The notes under the pieces are model-generated. The model did no database searches and was not told where the DNA came from. It worked only from the letters and a program-made list of their open reading frames with translations. A DNA stretch of 64,000 bases from contig NC_133774.1 in assembly GCF_003597395.2 (NCBI RefSeq), positions 40,733,735-40,797,734 of the forward strand. Reading direction: 5' to 3'. This document shows, piece after piece, positions 22,369 through 34,605 of the stretch (within the stretch, counting starts at the first letter, position 1; each line of letters opens with the position of its first letter). The position numbers and the translations under genes were made by a program. This DNA is from Chelonoidis abingdonii (Eukaryota; Chordata; Testudines; Testudinidae).

Positions 22369-23849
22369 CCTGGTGGCTAGGGCAAAAACTCTAAGACATC
22401 TCCAAAGGTAATCCTATGTCAGACTGATCTGTTGCCAATGAAGATTTTTCCAGTAGTTCCTTTCCTTAATGTGTCTGTCCTAGACTGCAGAGGTTTTTCA
22501 TCTCTTTAGTAGTCATCTCCATTACATAGCTATAAAGCTGAATTTTTAAAATTCCAGCATAAAGACAATGACAACCATACACCAGCAGCCAATTAAAACA
22601 AAAATTCAGTCCTAGTGACTGGGAGACTATTATCCCAGCTCCTTGATGTTTACAAAGATTTAGAGATCTTTGTCACCATGCAGAAGTTCCCCTCCCTCTG
22701 ACCAATCATGCCTTCTGTACTGAAAATGGCATCAGGACCATGTTGGTAACAATAACTATGTCAGGAAAGAGTGTGACTTTTCTGGGCTCTCCTTCTCAAA
22801 AGGGATGCAGAGTGTAGTAGAGGAACAGCAGAGAGGAGGCATCTGTGGCAGGAGGAAGAAAAGTGTGTCTTTTTTGAGCTTCCCCCCATTCTGGAGATGA
22901 AATTGGGCCACATGTTAAAAGTATCAACAGGAGGTGTCAGCCATTTGTCACCTTTTAACCAATAAATGGCATTCATAGTCCTTATTTCCATCAATCCATT
23001 GCATTTAACAGAATAAATAGTGAAGTCAGATTTTTTTTAAGTGGTCCTATTTCATATCCTTTTATACCAAACCTACATCCATTCTATGCATCTTAGAGAA
23101 CTTAAGGGGGAACGGAAATTTGAGCTTAACTTCTAAAATTTTAGCACCCTGTCAACTCGAGAAGATCCCGAGAGATTGGGGAATGACTTCCATAGCCCCA
23201 TTATAGAGCAACAGCTGATTTCTCACAATGACATCTTGATTTGTATTGGCTTTAGGAGGTGAAGGCAGCAGTCCTGTATCCAGAAAGAAACAAATTCCTC
23301 ACTGAACTGATTGGGTTTCAGACAATTTCATTCACTGACATTCTCGGTATGTTGTTGGGCTTGGTGCTGCTACCTGGAATTTGGATGTGTTGTTCTGATT
23401 ACTAAAATCAAGTGGGCTCAAGCTGGGTCTGTTGCTGGTAGGAGATAAATGTCGTCTTAAGCAACCCTCACATGAGAGCCTCAATGTTGTCTGTTTTCCC
23501 AGTGCTTGGCCAAGATAGGGGAATTGATAAGAGCAAGATCAATGAGGTTCAGTCACCCAGTTTTATTACATTAACAATAATTGCATTCCACTAACTCATA
23601 ATGTGCTAGTTGTTGTCCACCCACACAGCAAGGCACAAACCCTAGCGTGAAACAAATATGCCCTCAGATGAGCTAGGGCATACCAGTCTCTCAAGAAACT
23701 CTTGATGTTGCTGATCTCCAATTCATCCTGCTCTTTTTGAGGTGGAGATGCCCCATTCAGAAGATGATGGAGACAATGCTGGGGATATTTGGAGTCTTCA
23801 AATTTCCTACACCCCAGCTGTTACCTGAATTGTTTTCAGGGTATCCCCA
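22369..23849. other. Unrecognised DNA
   Basis: No gene or repeat was recognised. The longest frame (77 codons, 22761-22994, minus) has no known domain. Confidence 0.5.
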
Positions 23850-24830
23850 GAATAGATAACCTATTGCCCCCTATGGGATTTACCAAGGGTTCCCTCAAAA
23901 TGGCTAATCACACCAATCTGTCATCAGGTATGGGTCTTCAAGGTACCTAAAGAAATACATTGGGCATACCAGGGGTTCCCTGTTCAGAAAATCCCCAAAA
24001 CAGCTCAGACCTGTTACCTGCAGAGGACACAACTGCAGCCTTCTGATAAACGATTGACACAAGCAGTGTTCCAGAACAAGGCACCTTTTATTGGTGCAAA
24101 CAACAATCCCTAATGTAACAACAAATGAGCACTCCCCTTATTGATAGCAAACACAAATCCTTTATAACAAGTTAAGGAGCACTTCAAACTATATTGCCTT
24201 GCAGTTTAAAATGTTCTTAAGTGGCTTTACCCTGCTTCAGGTAGTCAGTCTTCCACAAGTCACTGAGATCAGTTCTTAGATGTTCTTTAGGACTTACATA
24301 TAGAAATTCCTTTAACAATTAATGCACACTCAGACATCTTTATTACCACCACCCCACTCACATTTACACTATATTATACTATAACTGGCAAGCTTACCCT
24401 GTCTGCTGACTTCACTACACTGTCTCTGCTGCATGCACCCTTTCTCTTTCTCTCCTCCCTCTGCTCCAGTGACAGGAGTCCCTCTGCTGCTGTCTGCTTG
24501 CTGCTCCTGCTTGCTTGTCTGTGAGCTCTCAGGTCTCTGCTTCCTCCTCTCCTACTATCTCTACTGCCCACTGACTTTTATACTATCCTGTCAGAACTTT
24601 CTAGACACCTCTGCTAATATCTTTGTCAGATCTTTCTTGGATGCATGCCAACTGCCAACATTCCTTGGATCATACCAACACATTCCAACCTGCCAATTCT
24701 ATTTTTAGCTTGCCAATCTTTACCTCACAGTGTTATCTGTTGGGTCCGTGCCAGTTTGATTTTCCCACCAATTCTATGTTTAGCATTGCATGTCCTGCAG
24801 CTCCCATCTCATGATGGAGTAACTCTTGCT
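23850..24830. repeat. LTR-like block, boundaries unresolved
   Basis: A TGTTACCTG motif occurs twice (about 23819 and 24009). The phrase GGCACCTTTTATTGGTGC at about 24080 and the CT-rich stretch 24430-24570 recall a turtle LTR family. No ends with a matching duplication were found, so this is a weak call. Open frames at 24433-24932 lie in the CT-rich stretch. Confidence 0.25.
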
Positions 24831-27800
24831 TCTGCCAGTCTTGTTCTAGGTCTAGGCATGGTATGGAGTCTGATAATCTTGTTGTTTGATGACTTCCTCC
24901 TAACACTGCACAAAGTCAGGTATTCATGCTGATTATTTTAGATCTAGTAGTTGGACTTTGATACCATTGACCACGAGGTTTTGTTGAGTGAGAATCCTAA
25001 AATGCATAGGTGGAATTGAGTGATTCTGTTCCTTCCTGTCACAGAGACCCACCTCTGAGGGGTAACTACTCCCCGAACCCAGAGGTCCGCCTTACTGGGT
25101 TCTGCAAGGTTCCTTTTTTGTCACCCAAATTGGTGTGCACGTGCTATCTCTGGAACAAGCAGTGAGGCAGTTTGGGTTGTGGTGCTGCCAGGACACAGAC
25201 ATATAGCTCTTGATTTTTATCAGACCAAATTAGTGCCAGGTCTTTGCTTTCCCAGCTCTCCTGACCAAGATAAGGACTTAAATGAGAATAATCAGGCTTA
25301 GTTTCAGTATTCCATACATAATGAAGGTGATGCTGTGTGGCTGTTGAAAGTATGCTGGGGATAATGCTTCCCCTGTTGTTGAGGGAAGATGCCTAGTTTT
25401 TTCCAATGAGTTCAGAAATTAAGGAAGCTTCTGGAAATTTGTTCCTGGTGTGACAAGTGTCTTCAGTAGTCAGAATTCTGCTTTTTAAAAAAAAACTAAA
25501 CAAAACATTTGTAACAGCCCCCCTCCTTTTCCCCCTCCAACACAGATCTTAAGGTCAGATCCAAGGCCCATGGAAGTCAATAGGAGGCTTTCCACTGACT
25601 TCAATGGACTTTAGATCATGCTCTTAGTGGAAATAGCAACAGGAAGTGGATTGTGCCAAGGCTCCATAGACTGCGTTGACTTCCATTTCACTTTAAATAT
25701 AAAAAAAAAAACACTGAGTTGCCCTTTGAAGTCCTGTATGGTTTAGATCTTAGTTACCTGAGATATCACCTCTCTGCCCAGGAACCGATGCAACAGGTGA
25801 TCTACTTTCTGTAACAAACCCTAGATCTTATTGGGTTAGGGCATTCTTATTCTTGGTGGAAGACTCTTGAGTCAACAATTCACTTCCTCAGCTGGTCTGA
25901 CAGATTCAGAGTTAACTTTTAGCCAAGCTCCATCAATCAGTTTGTTTCAGCCTCAGGTACATTGGTAGCTGAAAGGTCAAAATACCGTTTTGTGATTTTT
26001 TCGTTTTTTTTTTTTATTTTGTTCATTTGAGGCTGCCTCTGAATTTGTTTTGTTATGGTTGTAAAAATGGGGAGCATCCTCTAACACAGCTAATTGTTGG
26101 CTGGATAATGGGTTATTTGTTTTTAATTGTTATAAATGTGGGAATGAGCATATGCTGCTTCATTAATCTAAATTATATGTAAATAAGGCATTCCTTTGAA
26201 AGCAAATTATTTTAAGACTATTTGAAAGTAACATAATATCCTTAGCACCTTACTCATTGCCAAAACTTACTCAGTAATTTAAAAACCACAGAGTAACTAC
26301 TCTGAAAAGCCAGCTTACTCCAGCATATGTTCTAACCTTTGAAGAGCTCCGCATGACCTTAAAGGAGTGAAATTATGTCTGCCTGCCATTAAACAGACTT
26401 CAATAAAAAACTTGTTTAATGACAAGCTACAAGGAAACATGAATTTCTATAAGCATGAAAGCTACATAATACATAAAAGGAAAAATAGTCAAGCAGTTGA
26501 AAATTATGGTGCCAAGGAAAGACACCCTTGTTCAGTTAGCCTTGTAGCAACTCTAGGTTTGTCCACATCCCAGTGTGGTATTGTCTGTCCTCATTGTGGA
26601 TACAGTTTATAGGATTTCCCTACACTTTGTGCACATCAACATTTTGCAATGACTCAGATTTGTATTTTGGAATAATCTATCCAAATCATTCACAACACAT
26701 TTATCCATAGATATAAATTGCCCCTTCTTTGAAAGTTTCAGCATCATATGACATGTTCTTTCTTCCAGATCACTGACACAAAATGAATACAATCTACTTT
26801 AATTTCTGTAGCTGTTCACTAGCCATCCCTAATAACTTACCTTCATAATTACAGTTAAGATCTGTCTTTTATATTTTCCTGGGTGCGAAGAAATCCTTTA
26901 TCCAGACAAGTAGCTGTATCTCTGTTGTAAACTGACCTTGTTGAATAGTGTGGTGTAGCTAAGACATTATATCCATCACTTCCTCAAGTATTTATTTGTG
27001 ATTCTGTTTTATTCAGGTTCTTATATTGCACCCCATGTTCTTATACTGCACCCTCACCATAGTATCTGAGCACCATACAGTAATCTGTAAAGCAGTGTGC
27101 CTAACTACTATCACTTAAGGGTCCTTTTCTACATCCCACACAAATCCTACTTGGTAGGTAGTGTGTGTACAGTAAACACAATAAAAAATCTCTAGTACAG
27201 ATCACTAGCCTGTGTACAAACATTTGTTTTGGTGAATATACATTAATTACTTGTTAATACCAGTAACATAATCATCATGGGGCAGCTTGTAGTGAAAGGG
27301 GAAAAGCTAATGAAAATCACCATTTCCTTTCTTTTCCTTGTGTTGCTCAGGAAAACTTTGGCAGCATGCCAAAATAATAATAACTGAACATAAAAATTCT
27401 AAGGAGCTGGGCCTACACCACTGTCAAAGCAGCATCTGGGACTGCCTGGGAGCTCCCAGAGCAGCTAAAGGTGGGGATTGGAGGGAGAATGCCATGTTGT
27501 GCTCCCCCAAGCACCTTCTGGACTGAACACATGACCCCTCTAGAATAACAGCTTTCCCCTGAGACCGGCAAACATAGTTAGCTCTACAGGGTTCAAGTGA
27601 TAGACGTATTGATGTAATGCTGAAGATACAAGATGCTAACTCCACTGATCATGCCTGGTGGAAGTGTTGTCACACCTGTACTTAGCAGAACTTTCTAATT
27701 TTTAAAAACACGAGGCAATTACAAACAAAAAAGCTACATTAAGAGAATGTTGTTCAGGTTACAAAGTCAAGCACTTGAAAGTTCAGAAATACTAGATGTA

Positions 27801-28589
27801 AGGTTGTCATGCAGCCCTAATTCTGCTGTCTGGGACATACGTATTAGGATCCAGAGTAAAAAAAATTAAGTTACCTAAGTGATTTAGGAGTCTAAATCCC
27901 ACTGATTTACAAAATGTTACCCACAGTCTTTAATTACATGATCATATATTTTTTTTAACAGGATCCATGTCTCAGTGTGCAGAATGGACACAGAGGCACA
28001 GGCAACCTTAAATTTGCCTTTTCCTAACTTTGAATGGTTAGACTTTGCAATCAAAATAACATCACTTTAATGTTTTGGGGTTGTTTTTTTTGGTCTGGAA
28101 ATATTATTCACATTGCATTAACACCAAGAGACTCCAATCAGAATTTTGGTTATATTGCACTAAGCAATGTAAACACACATGAAGACAGTCACTGCCTTGA
28201 AAATCTTAGTCTAATTTAAGACAAGATGTGACCAACAATGGGAGAGGAGAGAGAGAGAAGGTGGACAAAGGTAACAGTAAAACAACCACTTGTTTATTCA
28301 AAATCCAGAAAGCCCTCTCCTTCCTTAAGATTTGCTTACAAAATGTCTTCAAAACACTACCAGTTGATAATGGCTAGGCAAGTGATGAGCTAGAGTAACT
28401 GTTTTCAATCTGTTGATCTGCTGCTGCTAACAAAACAAAAACACTGTTTAAAACCCACACTATATAGTGCATATCACAGGTCTGTGTACAAACATATTTG
28501 TATTACTGTTACCAGTTCTCTCTCCACCCAGGAACCCATTCCTCATCGTCGTTGTTGGCTTTTTTTGTTTTACTCACTGCATCTTGACT
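24831..28589. other. Mostly unrecognised DNA
   Basis: A palindromic stretch with GGAAGTCAATAGG and CCACTGACTTCAATGG is at about 25570-25612. A possible MIR-like phrase (TAGTATCTGAGCACCATACAG) is at 27061-27081. Poly(A), poly(T) and short GA runs occur at 25485, 25700, 26010 and 28245. Frames reach at most 95 codons, and none resembles a known protein. Confidence 0.45.
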
Positions 28590-28712
28590 TACGCTAAAAT
28601 TATAAACTCTCTGGAGATGGGACTGTCTCGTTTTGCCTGCATAGCCTAGTAAAACAGAGTTCCAATGTGGCTAGAGCCTCTAGACACTACTGTAATACAA
28701 ATATTTATTTAT
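28590..28712 (+). mobile_element. Amniote SINE-like 3' end
   Basis: The phrases AAATTATAAACTCTCTGGAG, GGGACTGTCTCG and CACTACTGTAATACAAATA occur in the order of a dispersed amniote repeat, with an AT-rich tail. Related wording appears at about 47075-47150. The family assignment is uncertain. Confidence 0.45.
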
Positions 28713-29144
28713 TCAGATTTTAGTCTCATAAGAATTCCATATCTAAAAGCTCTGAATGGCCTTGACATACTTTTAAGAATACCAGAACACAAGTGATACT
28801 AATTAAATCAACCAAAGCAGCAGCACTTCTTCCTCCCACCCACTTACACAACCTGTAATTATCAGTTATGAAACCAAGACTGCTTAATACAACTCCCAAC
28901 ACCATTGCACTTTTCCATAAGACAAAAATCCCACCCTCACTGTGTCAGCCTGCTGTCAGTGCCCAGTTAGACAGATGCTCTTTGCACCATGCCCAGGTTA
29001 ACAAATTAAAGGTATTTTGGACTTTGGGGGCAGGATCCAATTGCTAAACTTAAAATAAGTCATACACAATCTGGTCCTTTGTGCAACTTGAATAATTTGA
29101 CCGTTTAAGATAAATAAATATAATCTCCCATTGCTGATCAATAC
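28713..29144. other. Unrecognised DNA
   Basis: No gene or repeat was recognised in this AT-rich stretch. Confidence 0.5.
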
Positions 29145-29536
29145 AATCATAGAAGTTTAGGGTTGGAAGAGACCTCCGGAGGTCATCTAGTCCAACCCCC
29201 TGCTCAAAGCAGGATCAACCACAACTAAATCATCCCAGCCAGTGCTTTGTCAAGCCAGGCCTTAAAAACTTCTAAGGATGGAGATTCTACCACCTCCCTA
29301 GGTAACCCATTCCAGTGCTTCATCTCCCTCTAGTGAAATAGTATTTCCTAATATCCAACCTAGACCTCCCCCACTGCTATATGAGGCTATTGCTTCCTGT
29401 TCTGTCACCTGCCACCACTGAGAGCAGCCTAGCTCCGTCTTCTTTGGAATCCCCCTTCAGGTAGTTGAAGGCTGCTATAAAATCCCCCCTCACTCTTTTC
29501 TGCAGACTAAACAACCACAGTTCCCTCAGCCTCTCC

Positions 29537-30712
29537 TCATAAGTCATGTGGCTCAGCCCCCTGATCATTTTCATTACCCTCCACTGGACTCTTTCCAATT
29601 TCTCCACATCCTTTCTGTAGTGAGGAGCCCAAAACTGAACGCAATACTCCAGATGTTGTCTCACCAGTGTCGAATGGAGGGGGAATAATCACTTCCCTCA
29701 GTCCGCTGGCAATGCTCCTACTCATGCAGCCCAATATGCCGTTAGCCTTTTTGGCAACAAGGGCACACTGCTGACTCATATCCAGTTTCTCATCCACTGT
29801 AATTCCCAGGTCCTTTTCTGCAGAACTGCTGCCTAGCCAGTTGGTCCCCAGCCTGTAGCGGTGCATGGGATTCTTCCATCCTAAGTGCAGGACTCTGCAC
29901 TTGTTCTTGTTGAACCTCATCAGATTTCTTTTGGCATAGTCCTCCAATTTGTTTAAGTCATTCTGGACCCTACCCGCCAGAATATCTACCTCTCCCTCCA
30001 ACTTAGTGTCATCTGTGAACTTGCGGAGGGTGAAATCCATCCCATCATTCAGATCATTAATAAAGATGTTAACAAAACCAGCCCCAGGACTGACTCCTGG
30101 GGTACTCCGCTTGATACCAGCTGCCAACTAGACATCGAGCCATTGATCACTACCTGTTGAGCCCGACAGTCTAGCCAGCTTTCTATTCACCTTATAGTCC
30201 ATTCATCCAAACCATACTTTTTTAACTTGATGGCAAGAATACTGTGGGAGACTGTATCAAAAGCTTTGCTTAAATCAAGATATATCATGTCCTCTGCTTT
30301 CCCCATATCCACAGAGCCAGTTCTCTTCACAGAAGGCAATCAGGTTCGTCAGGCATGACTTGCCCTTGGTGAATCCATGCTGACTGTTCCTGGTCACCTT
30401 CCTTTCCTCCAAGTGCTTCAAAATGGATTTCTTGAGGACCTGCGTCACGATTTTTCCAGGGACTGAGATGAGGCTGACTGGTCTGTTGTTCCCAGAGTTG
30501 TTGTTCTTCCTTTTTTTAAAGATGGGCACATTTGCCTTTTTCCAATCGTCCAGGACCTCCCCCGATCTCCACAAGTTTTCAACGGTAGTGGCTGATTTGA
30601 TTGCAGAGCCATCGGCCAACTCCCTCAGCACTCTCGGATGCATTATATCTGAACCCATAGACTTGTGCATAGCCAGCTTTTTTAAATAGTCCTTAATCTG
30701 CTCTTTCACCAC
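29537..30712 (-). pseudogene. CR1 reverse transcriptase remnant (copy B)
   Basis: This would be the ORF2 polymerase, which primes cDNA at the nicked target. The first frame (30712-30275) shows GSDIMHPRVL, NNRPVSLISVPGKI and QHGFTKGKSCLTNL, blocks typical of CR1 reverse transcriptase. It then shifts frame and loses the DFSKAFDT segment from a continuous frame. The next frame (30127-29537) carries the catalytic box as FTDD, followed by [12 protein letters not shown] and the thumb region, then shifts again. The two catalytic Asp residues survive, but the protein is broken in at least two places. The MITE at 30738-30960 lies just upstream, between spacer and polymerase. Confidence 0.85.
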
Positions 30713-30729
30713 TGACAGCTGCTCACCTC

Positions 30730-30968
30730 TTCCCCATTAGGGGCAGTTCTAGGTATTTTGCTGCCCCAAGCACGGCAGGCAGGCTGCCTTCAGCAGCTTG
30801 CCTGTGGGAGGTCCGTTGAAGCCGCAAGACCAGCAGACCCTCCGCAGGCATGCTGCCGAAGGCAACCTGCCTGCTGCCCTCATGGTGACCGGCAGAGCGC
30901 CCCCCATGGCTTGTCGCCCCAGGCACACACTCAGCGTGCTGGTGGCTGGAGCCGCCCTTGTTCCCAAT
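30730..30968. mobile_element. hAT MITE, 223 bp, inside CR1 copy B
   Basis: The element runs 30738-30960. The left end TAGGGGCAGTTCTAGG and the right end CTGGAGCCGCCCTTG are imperfect reverse complements. Flanks are TTCCCCAT (30730-30737) and TTCCCAAT (30961-30968), an 8-base duplication with one mismatch. The GC-rich interior contains CAGGCAGGCTGCCTTC and its counterpart GAAGGCAACCTGCCTG, so it can fold back. No coding capacity. Frames of 88-94 codons across it are incidental. Confidence 0.85.
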
Positions 30969-31474
30969 ACTGTGTTGCCCAGGACAGCAGTGTGGGAACT
31001 GACCTTGTCTGTGAAGGAAGACAAAAAAAGCATTGAGTACTACAGCTTTTTCCATGTCATCTGACACTATGTTGCCTCCCTCATTCATTAAGGGTCCCAT
31101 ACCTTCTCTGACCTTTTTCTTGTTGCTAACATACCTGTAGAAACCTTTGTTACCCTTCACATCCTTTGCTAGCTGCAACTCCAGTTGTGTTTCTGATTAC
31201 ATCCCTGCATGCTCAAGCAATATTTTTATACTCCTCCCTAGTCACCCATCCCGTTTTCACTTCTTGTAAGCTTCCTTTGTGTTTAAGCTCACCAAATATT
31301 TCACTATTAATCCAAGCTAGTCGCCTGCCATATTTGCTATTCTTTCTGCACATCAGGATGGTTTGTTCCTGTGCCCTCATTAAGGCTTCTTTAAAATACA
31401 GCCAGCTTTTCTGGACTCTTTTCCGCCTCATATTAGTCTCCAAGGGGATCCTGCCCATCAGTTCCCTAAGACAG

Positions 31475-31696
31475 TCAGTCTGCTTTTCTGAAGTTCAGAG
31501 TCCATATTTTGCTACTCTCCTTTCTTCTTTTTGTGAGGATCCTGAACTCAACCATCTCATGGTCACTGCTGCCCAGGTTGCCACCCATTTCTACTTCCCC
31601 TACCAATTCTTCTCTGTTTGTAAGCAGCAGGTCAAGAGGAGAATGGCCCCTGGTTGGTTCCTCCAGTAGTTGCACCAGGAAGTTGTTCTCCATCAT
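31475..31696 (-). pseudogene. CR1 endonuclease C-terminal fragment (copy B)
   Basis: The minus-strand frame reads FLVQLLEEPTRG, then LDLLLTNREELVGEV, then LGSSDHEMVEFRI. This is the end of the APE-type endonuclease of CR1 ORF2, the enzyme that nicks target DNA. The SDH motif carries a catalytic His. The rest of the domain is missing because the element is cut at 31693. Confidence 0.85.
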
Positions 31697-31859
31697 AAGA
31701 ACGGCCGTACTGGGTCAGACCAAAGGCCCATCTAGCCCAGTATCCTGTCTGCCGACAGTGGCCAATGCCAGGTGCCCCAGAGGGAGTGAACCTAACAGAT
31801 AATGATCAAGTGATCTCTCTCCTGCCATCCATCTCCACCTTCTGACAAACAGAGGCTAG
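31694..31859 (-). mobile_element. CR1-type LINE 3' end (copy E), antisense, runs into gap
   Basis: The stretch starts CATAAGAACGGCCGTACTGG and continues to ACAAACAGAGGCTAG at the gap edge. It belongs to the same 3' family as 11047 and 20863 but is better preserved. Its 3' terminus abuts the truncated 5' end of CR1 copy B without spacer. Confidence 0.85.
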
Positions 31860-32016
31860 NNNNNNNNNNNNNNNNNNNNNNNNNNNNNNNNNNNNNNNNN
31901 NNNNNNNNNNNNNNNNNNNNNNNNNNNNNNNNNNNNNNNNNNNNNNNNNNNNNNNNNNNNNNNNNNNNNNNNNNNNNNNNNNNNNNNNNNNNNNNNNNNN
32001 NNNNNNNNNNNNNNNN
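31860..32016. other. Assembly gap (157 N)
   Basis: A run of 157 undetermined bases lies between CR1 3' sequence on the minus strand (left) and CR1 3' sequence on the plus strand (right). The true size is unknown. Confidence 0.99.
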
Positions 32017-32060
32017 ATATATGAAGTTAATGGGCAGCAGGTTAAAACAAATTTAGTAGG
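32017..32060 (+). mobile_element. CR1-type LINE 3' UTR fragment, sense
   Basis: GAAGTTAATGGGCAGCAGG followed by TTAAAACAAAT matches the sense 3' UTR whose next part appears at 33150-33316. This suggests one sense CR1 split by the antisense copy C. Confidence 0.6.
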
Positions 32061-32090
32061 CAACATGTAAAAACTTTTGGATCCTCAGAA

Positions 32091-33045
32091 AATCATAAAT
32101 CATAGGATTGGAAGGGACCATCGGAGGTCATCTAGTCCTAATCCGCGTTCATGGCAGGCCTAAGTATTATCTTGACCATTCCTGACAGATGTTTGGTCTA
32201 ATCTACTCTTAAAATCTCAATAAAATGGAGATTCCACAACTCCTAGGCCAATTTAATTCCAGTATTTAATTACTAGTCCAGGAAGTTTTCCTAATGTCCA
32301 ACCTAAACCCCCTTGCTGCAATTTAAGCCATTGCCTCTGTCCTCTCTCAGAGGTTACAGAGAAACAATTTTACTCACTCCTCTTAGTAACATCTTTAGTA
32401 CTTGAAAACTTTTATCAGTCCCTCTCAGTCTCTCTCTCCAGTCTGAACAACCTCAATTTTTTCATTCTTCCCTCATAGGTCATGTTTTCTAGACCTTTAA
32501 TCATTTTGTTTGCTCAATTTTCTGGACTTTGTCCAATTTGTCCACCTCTTACCTCCCAATGAAACTGACATCCCGATCTGGACACAATCGTTTGAGGCTC
32601 AGTGCAGAGTAAGAGAGGAAGAATTACTTCTCAATTCTTGCTTACAACCCTCTGTTCTATACATCCCAAAAGATGATGATTTTTTGTTTTCGCACAGTGT
32701 TACACTGTTGATCATATTTAGATTTGTGATGCATATGACCTTATAATCTTGATTCTGAAGTAAACTCCTTCCTAGGCAGCATTTCCCATTTCATATGTGT
32801 GCAACTGATTGATTCCTCATAAGTGAAATACCTTGCATTTGTTCCTTAATTGATTTCATCTTTTACTTCAGACCATTTCTTTCGTTTGTCCAGATATTTT
32901 TTAATTCAATCTCGCAGAGCCTTGCAACCCTAGCTTGGTATCAATCCACGACGTGTTATATGCCATGACGTAAAAATCTTTGATGAAGTATTGACAGAAC
33001 CAGATCCAGAACTGATGCCTATGGCACAACATTTGATATCCTACG
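32091..33045 (-). mobile_element. CR1 LINE copy C, antisense, diverged
   Basis: The plus strand starts AATCATAAATCATAGGATTG and GGTCATCTAGTCC, the complement of a CR1 3' end. It continues through the 3' UTR into the end of the reverse transcriptase (TCATATTTAGATTTGTGATG to about 33045). It is strongly diverged, with no coherent frame, and lies between two sense CR1 3' fragments. Confidence 0.7.
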
Positions 33046-33149
33046 CCTAGACAGTATATTATTTGCTGCTCTGACTTGGTTGCAAGGTAAGATGCATCCA
33101 GAAAGACCAAATATATGAAATGATATTCTTCTCTTTCAAAAAAACAACA

Positions 33150-33316
33150 GTTATCAAAAGTGAGTTCTTCTTCACACAGTGCAACCGTCAACTTGTGAAA
33201 CCCTTGCCTGAAGAGGTTGGAAGGTAGGACTTCACAGTGTTTAAAAGAGAACTGGATAAATTCAGGAGGTTAAGTCCATTAATGGCTATTAGCCAGTATG
33301 GGGTAGGAAAGGTAGC
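33150..33316 (+). mobile_element. CR1-type LINE 3' UTR fragment, sense
   Basis: TTCTTCTTCACACAGTGCA, GAACTGGATAAATTCA and TTAATGGCTATTAGCCAGTA are in the order of the sense CR1 3' UTR. The fragment stops abruptly at about 33316, where antisense copy D begins. Confidence 0.75.
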
Positions 33317-33965
33317 CCTAATCTGGTCCCAGTGACTTGTTAATGTTGAGTTTATCAATTAATTCCAAAACCTCCTCTAGTGACACTTCAATCTGTGACA
33401 GTTCCTCAGATTTGTCACCTACAAAAGCTGGCTCAGGTTTGGGAATCTCCCTAACATCCTCAGCCGTGAAGACTGAAGCAAAGAATCCATTTAGTTTCTC
33501 CTCAATGACTATATCTTTAAGAGCTCCTTTTGTATCTCAATCATCCAGGGACCCTACTGGTTGTTTAGCAGGCTTCCTGCTTCTGATATACTTAAACATT
33601 TTATCTTTTGAGTTTTTGGCTAGCTGTTCTTCAGACTCCTCTTTGGCTTTTCTTATTACATTTTTACACTTAATTTGGCAGTGTTTATAAATCCTTTCTA
33701 TTTACCTCACTAGGATTTGACTTCCACTTTTTAAAAGATGCCTTTTTATATCTCTCTGCTTCTTTTACATGGTCGTTAAGCCACAGTGGCTCTTTTTTAG
33801 TTTTTACTATGTTTCTTAATTTGGGGTATACATTTAAGTTGGGCCTCTATTATGGTGTCTTTAAAAAGCGTCCATGCAGCTTGCAGGGATTTCACTTTAG
33901 TCACTGTACCTTTTAATTTCTGTTTAATTAATTCCCTCATTTTTGCATAGTTCCCCTTTTTTAAA

Positions 33966-34605
33966 TTAAATGCCACAGTGTTGGGCTGTTGATGTTCTTC
34001 CTACCACAGGGATGTTAAACATTATATTATGGTCATTATTTCCAAGCGGTCCTGTTATAGTTACCTCTTGGACCAGCTCCTGCACTCCACTCAGGACTAA
34101 ATCAAGAGTTGCCTCTCCCCTTGTGGGTTCCCATACCAGCTGCTCCAAGAAGCAGTCATTTAAAATATAGAGAAATTTTGTTTCTGCGTTTCGTCCTGAG
34201 GTGACATGTTCCCAGTCAATATGGGGATAATTGAAATTCCCCCACTATTACTGAGTTCTTAATTTTGATAGCCTCTCTAATTTCCCTTAGCATTTCATCA
34301 TCATCATCACTGTCCTGGTCAGGTGGTCGATAACAGATCCCTAACATTATATTCTTATTAGAGCATGAAATTTCTATCCATAGATATTCAATGGAACATG
34401 TGGATTCAATTAAGATTTTTACTTCATTTGATTCTACATTTTCTTTCACGTATAGTGCCACTCCCGCACGACCTGTTCTGTCTTTCTGATATATTTGGTA
34501 CCCCAGAATAATTGTGTCCCATTGATTGTCCTCAGTCCACCAGGTTTCTGTGATGCCTATTATATCAATATCCTCCTTTATCACGAGGCACTCTAGTTCA
34601 CCCAT
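33966..34605 (-). pseudogene. CR1 ORF2 endonuclease remnant (copy D)
   Basis: This is an APE-type endonuclease that would nick host DNA to start target-primed reverse transcription. The frame 34605-34216 shows IDIIGITETWW (the catalytic Glu block), GRAGVALYVKE and LGICYRPPDQD. The block normally written GDFN reads VGEFQ here, so a catalytic Asp is replaced by Glu and the Asn by Gln. After a frame break, 34148-33966 shows QLVWEPTRGEATLDLVLSG and GNNDHNIMFN, with the Asp-His pair of the last motif. The enzyme is split by frame changes and very likely dead. Upstream is ORF1 of the same element. Confidence 0.85.

Larger units (their letters stand above)
29145..31693 (-). mobile_element. CR1 LINE copy B, antisense, from endonuclease end to 3' tail
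   Basis: On the minus strand the order is: endonuclease C-terminus (31696-31475) with the SDHEMVEF motif; the spacer; reverse transcriptase (30712-29537); the 3' UTR; and the terminal region CATAGAAG at about 29149. The 3' sequence has the CR1 hallmark GGTCATCTAGTCCAACCCCC (plus strand at about 29182). A 223-base hAT MITE interrupts it at 30738-30960. The 5' end stops at 31693, directly against another CR1 3' end. Frameshifts and stops make it inactive, but it is among the least diverged copies here. Confidence 0.9.

Noticed and set aside
31166..31669. 167-codon plus-strand frame
   Set aside because: It is antisense to the CR1 spacer and endonuclease end of copy B, with no independent motif.
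31806..32066. 86-codon minus-strand open frame
   Set aside because: It spans the second assembly gap, so most of it is undetermined.
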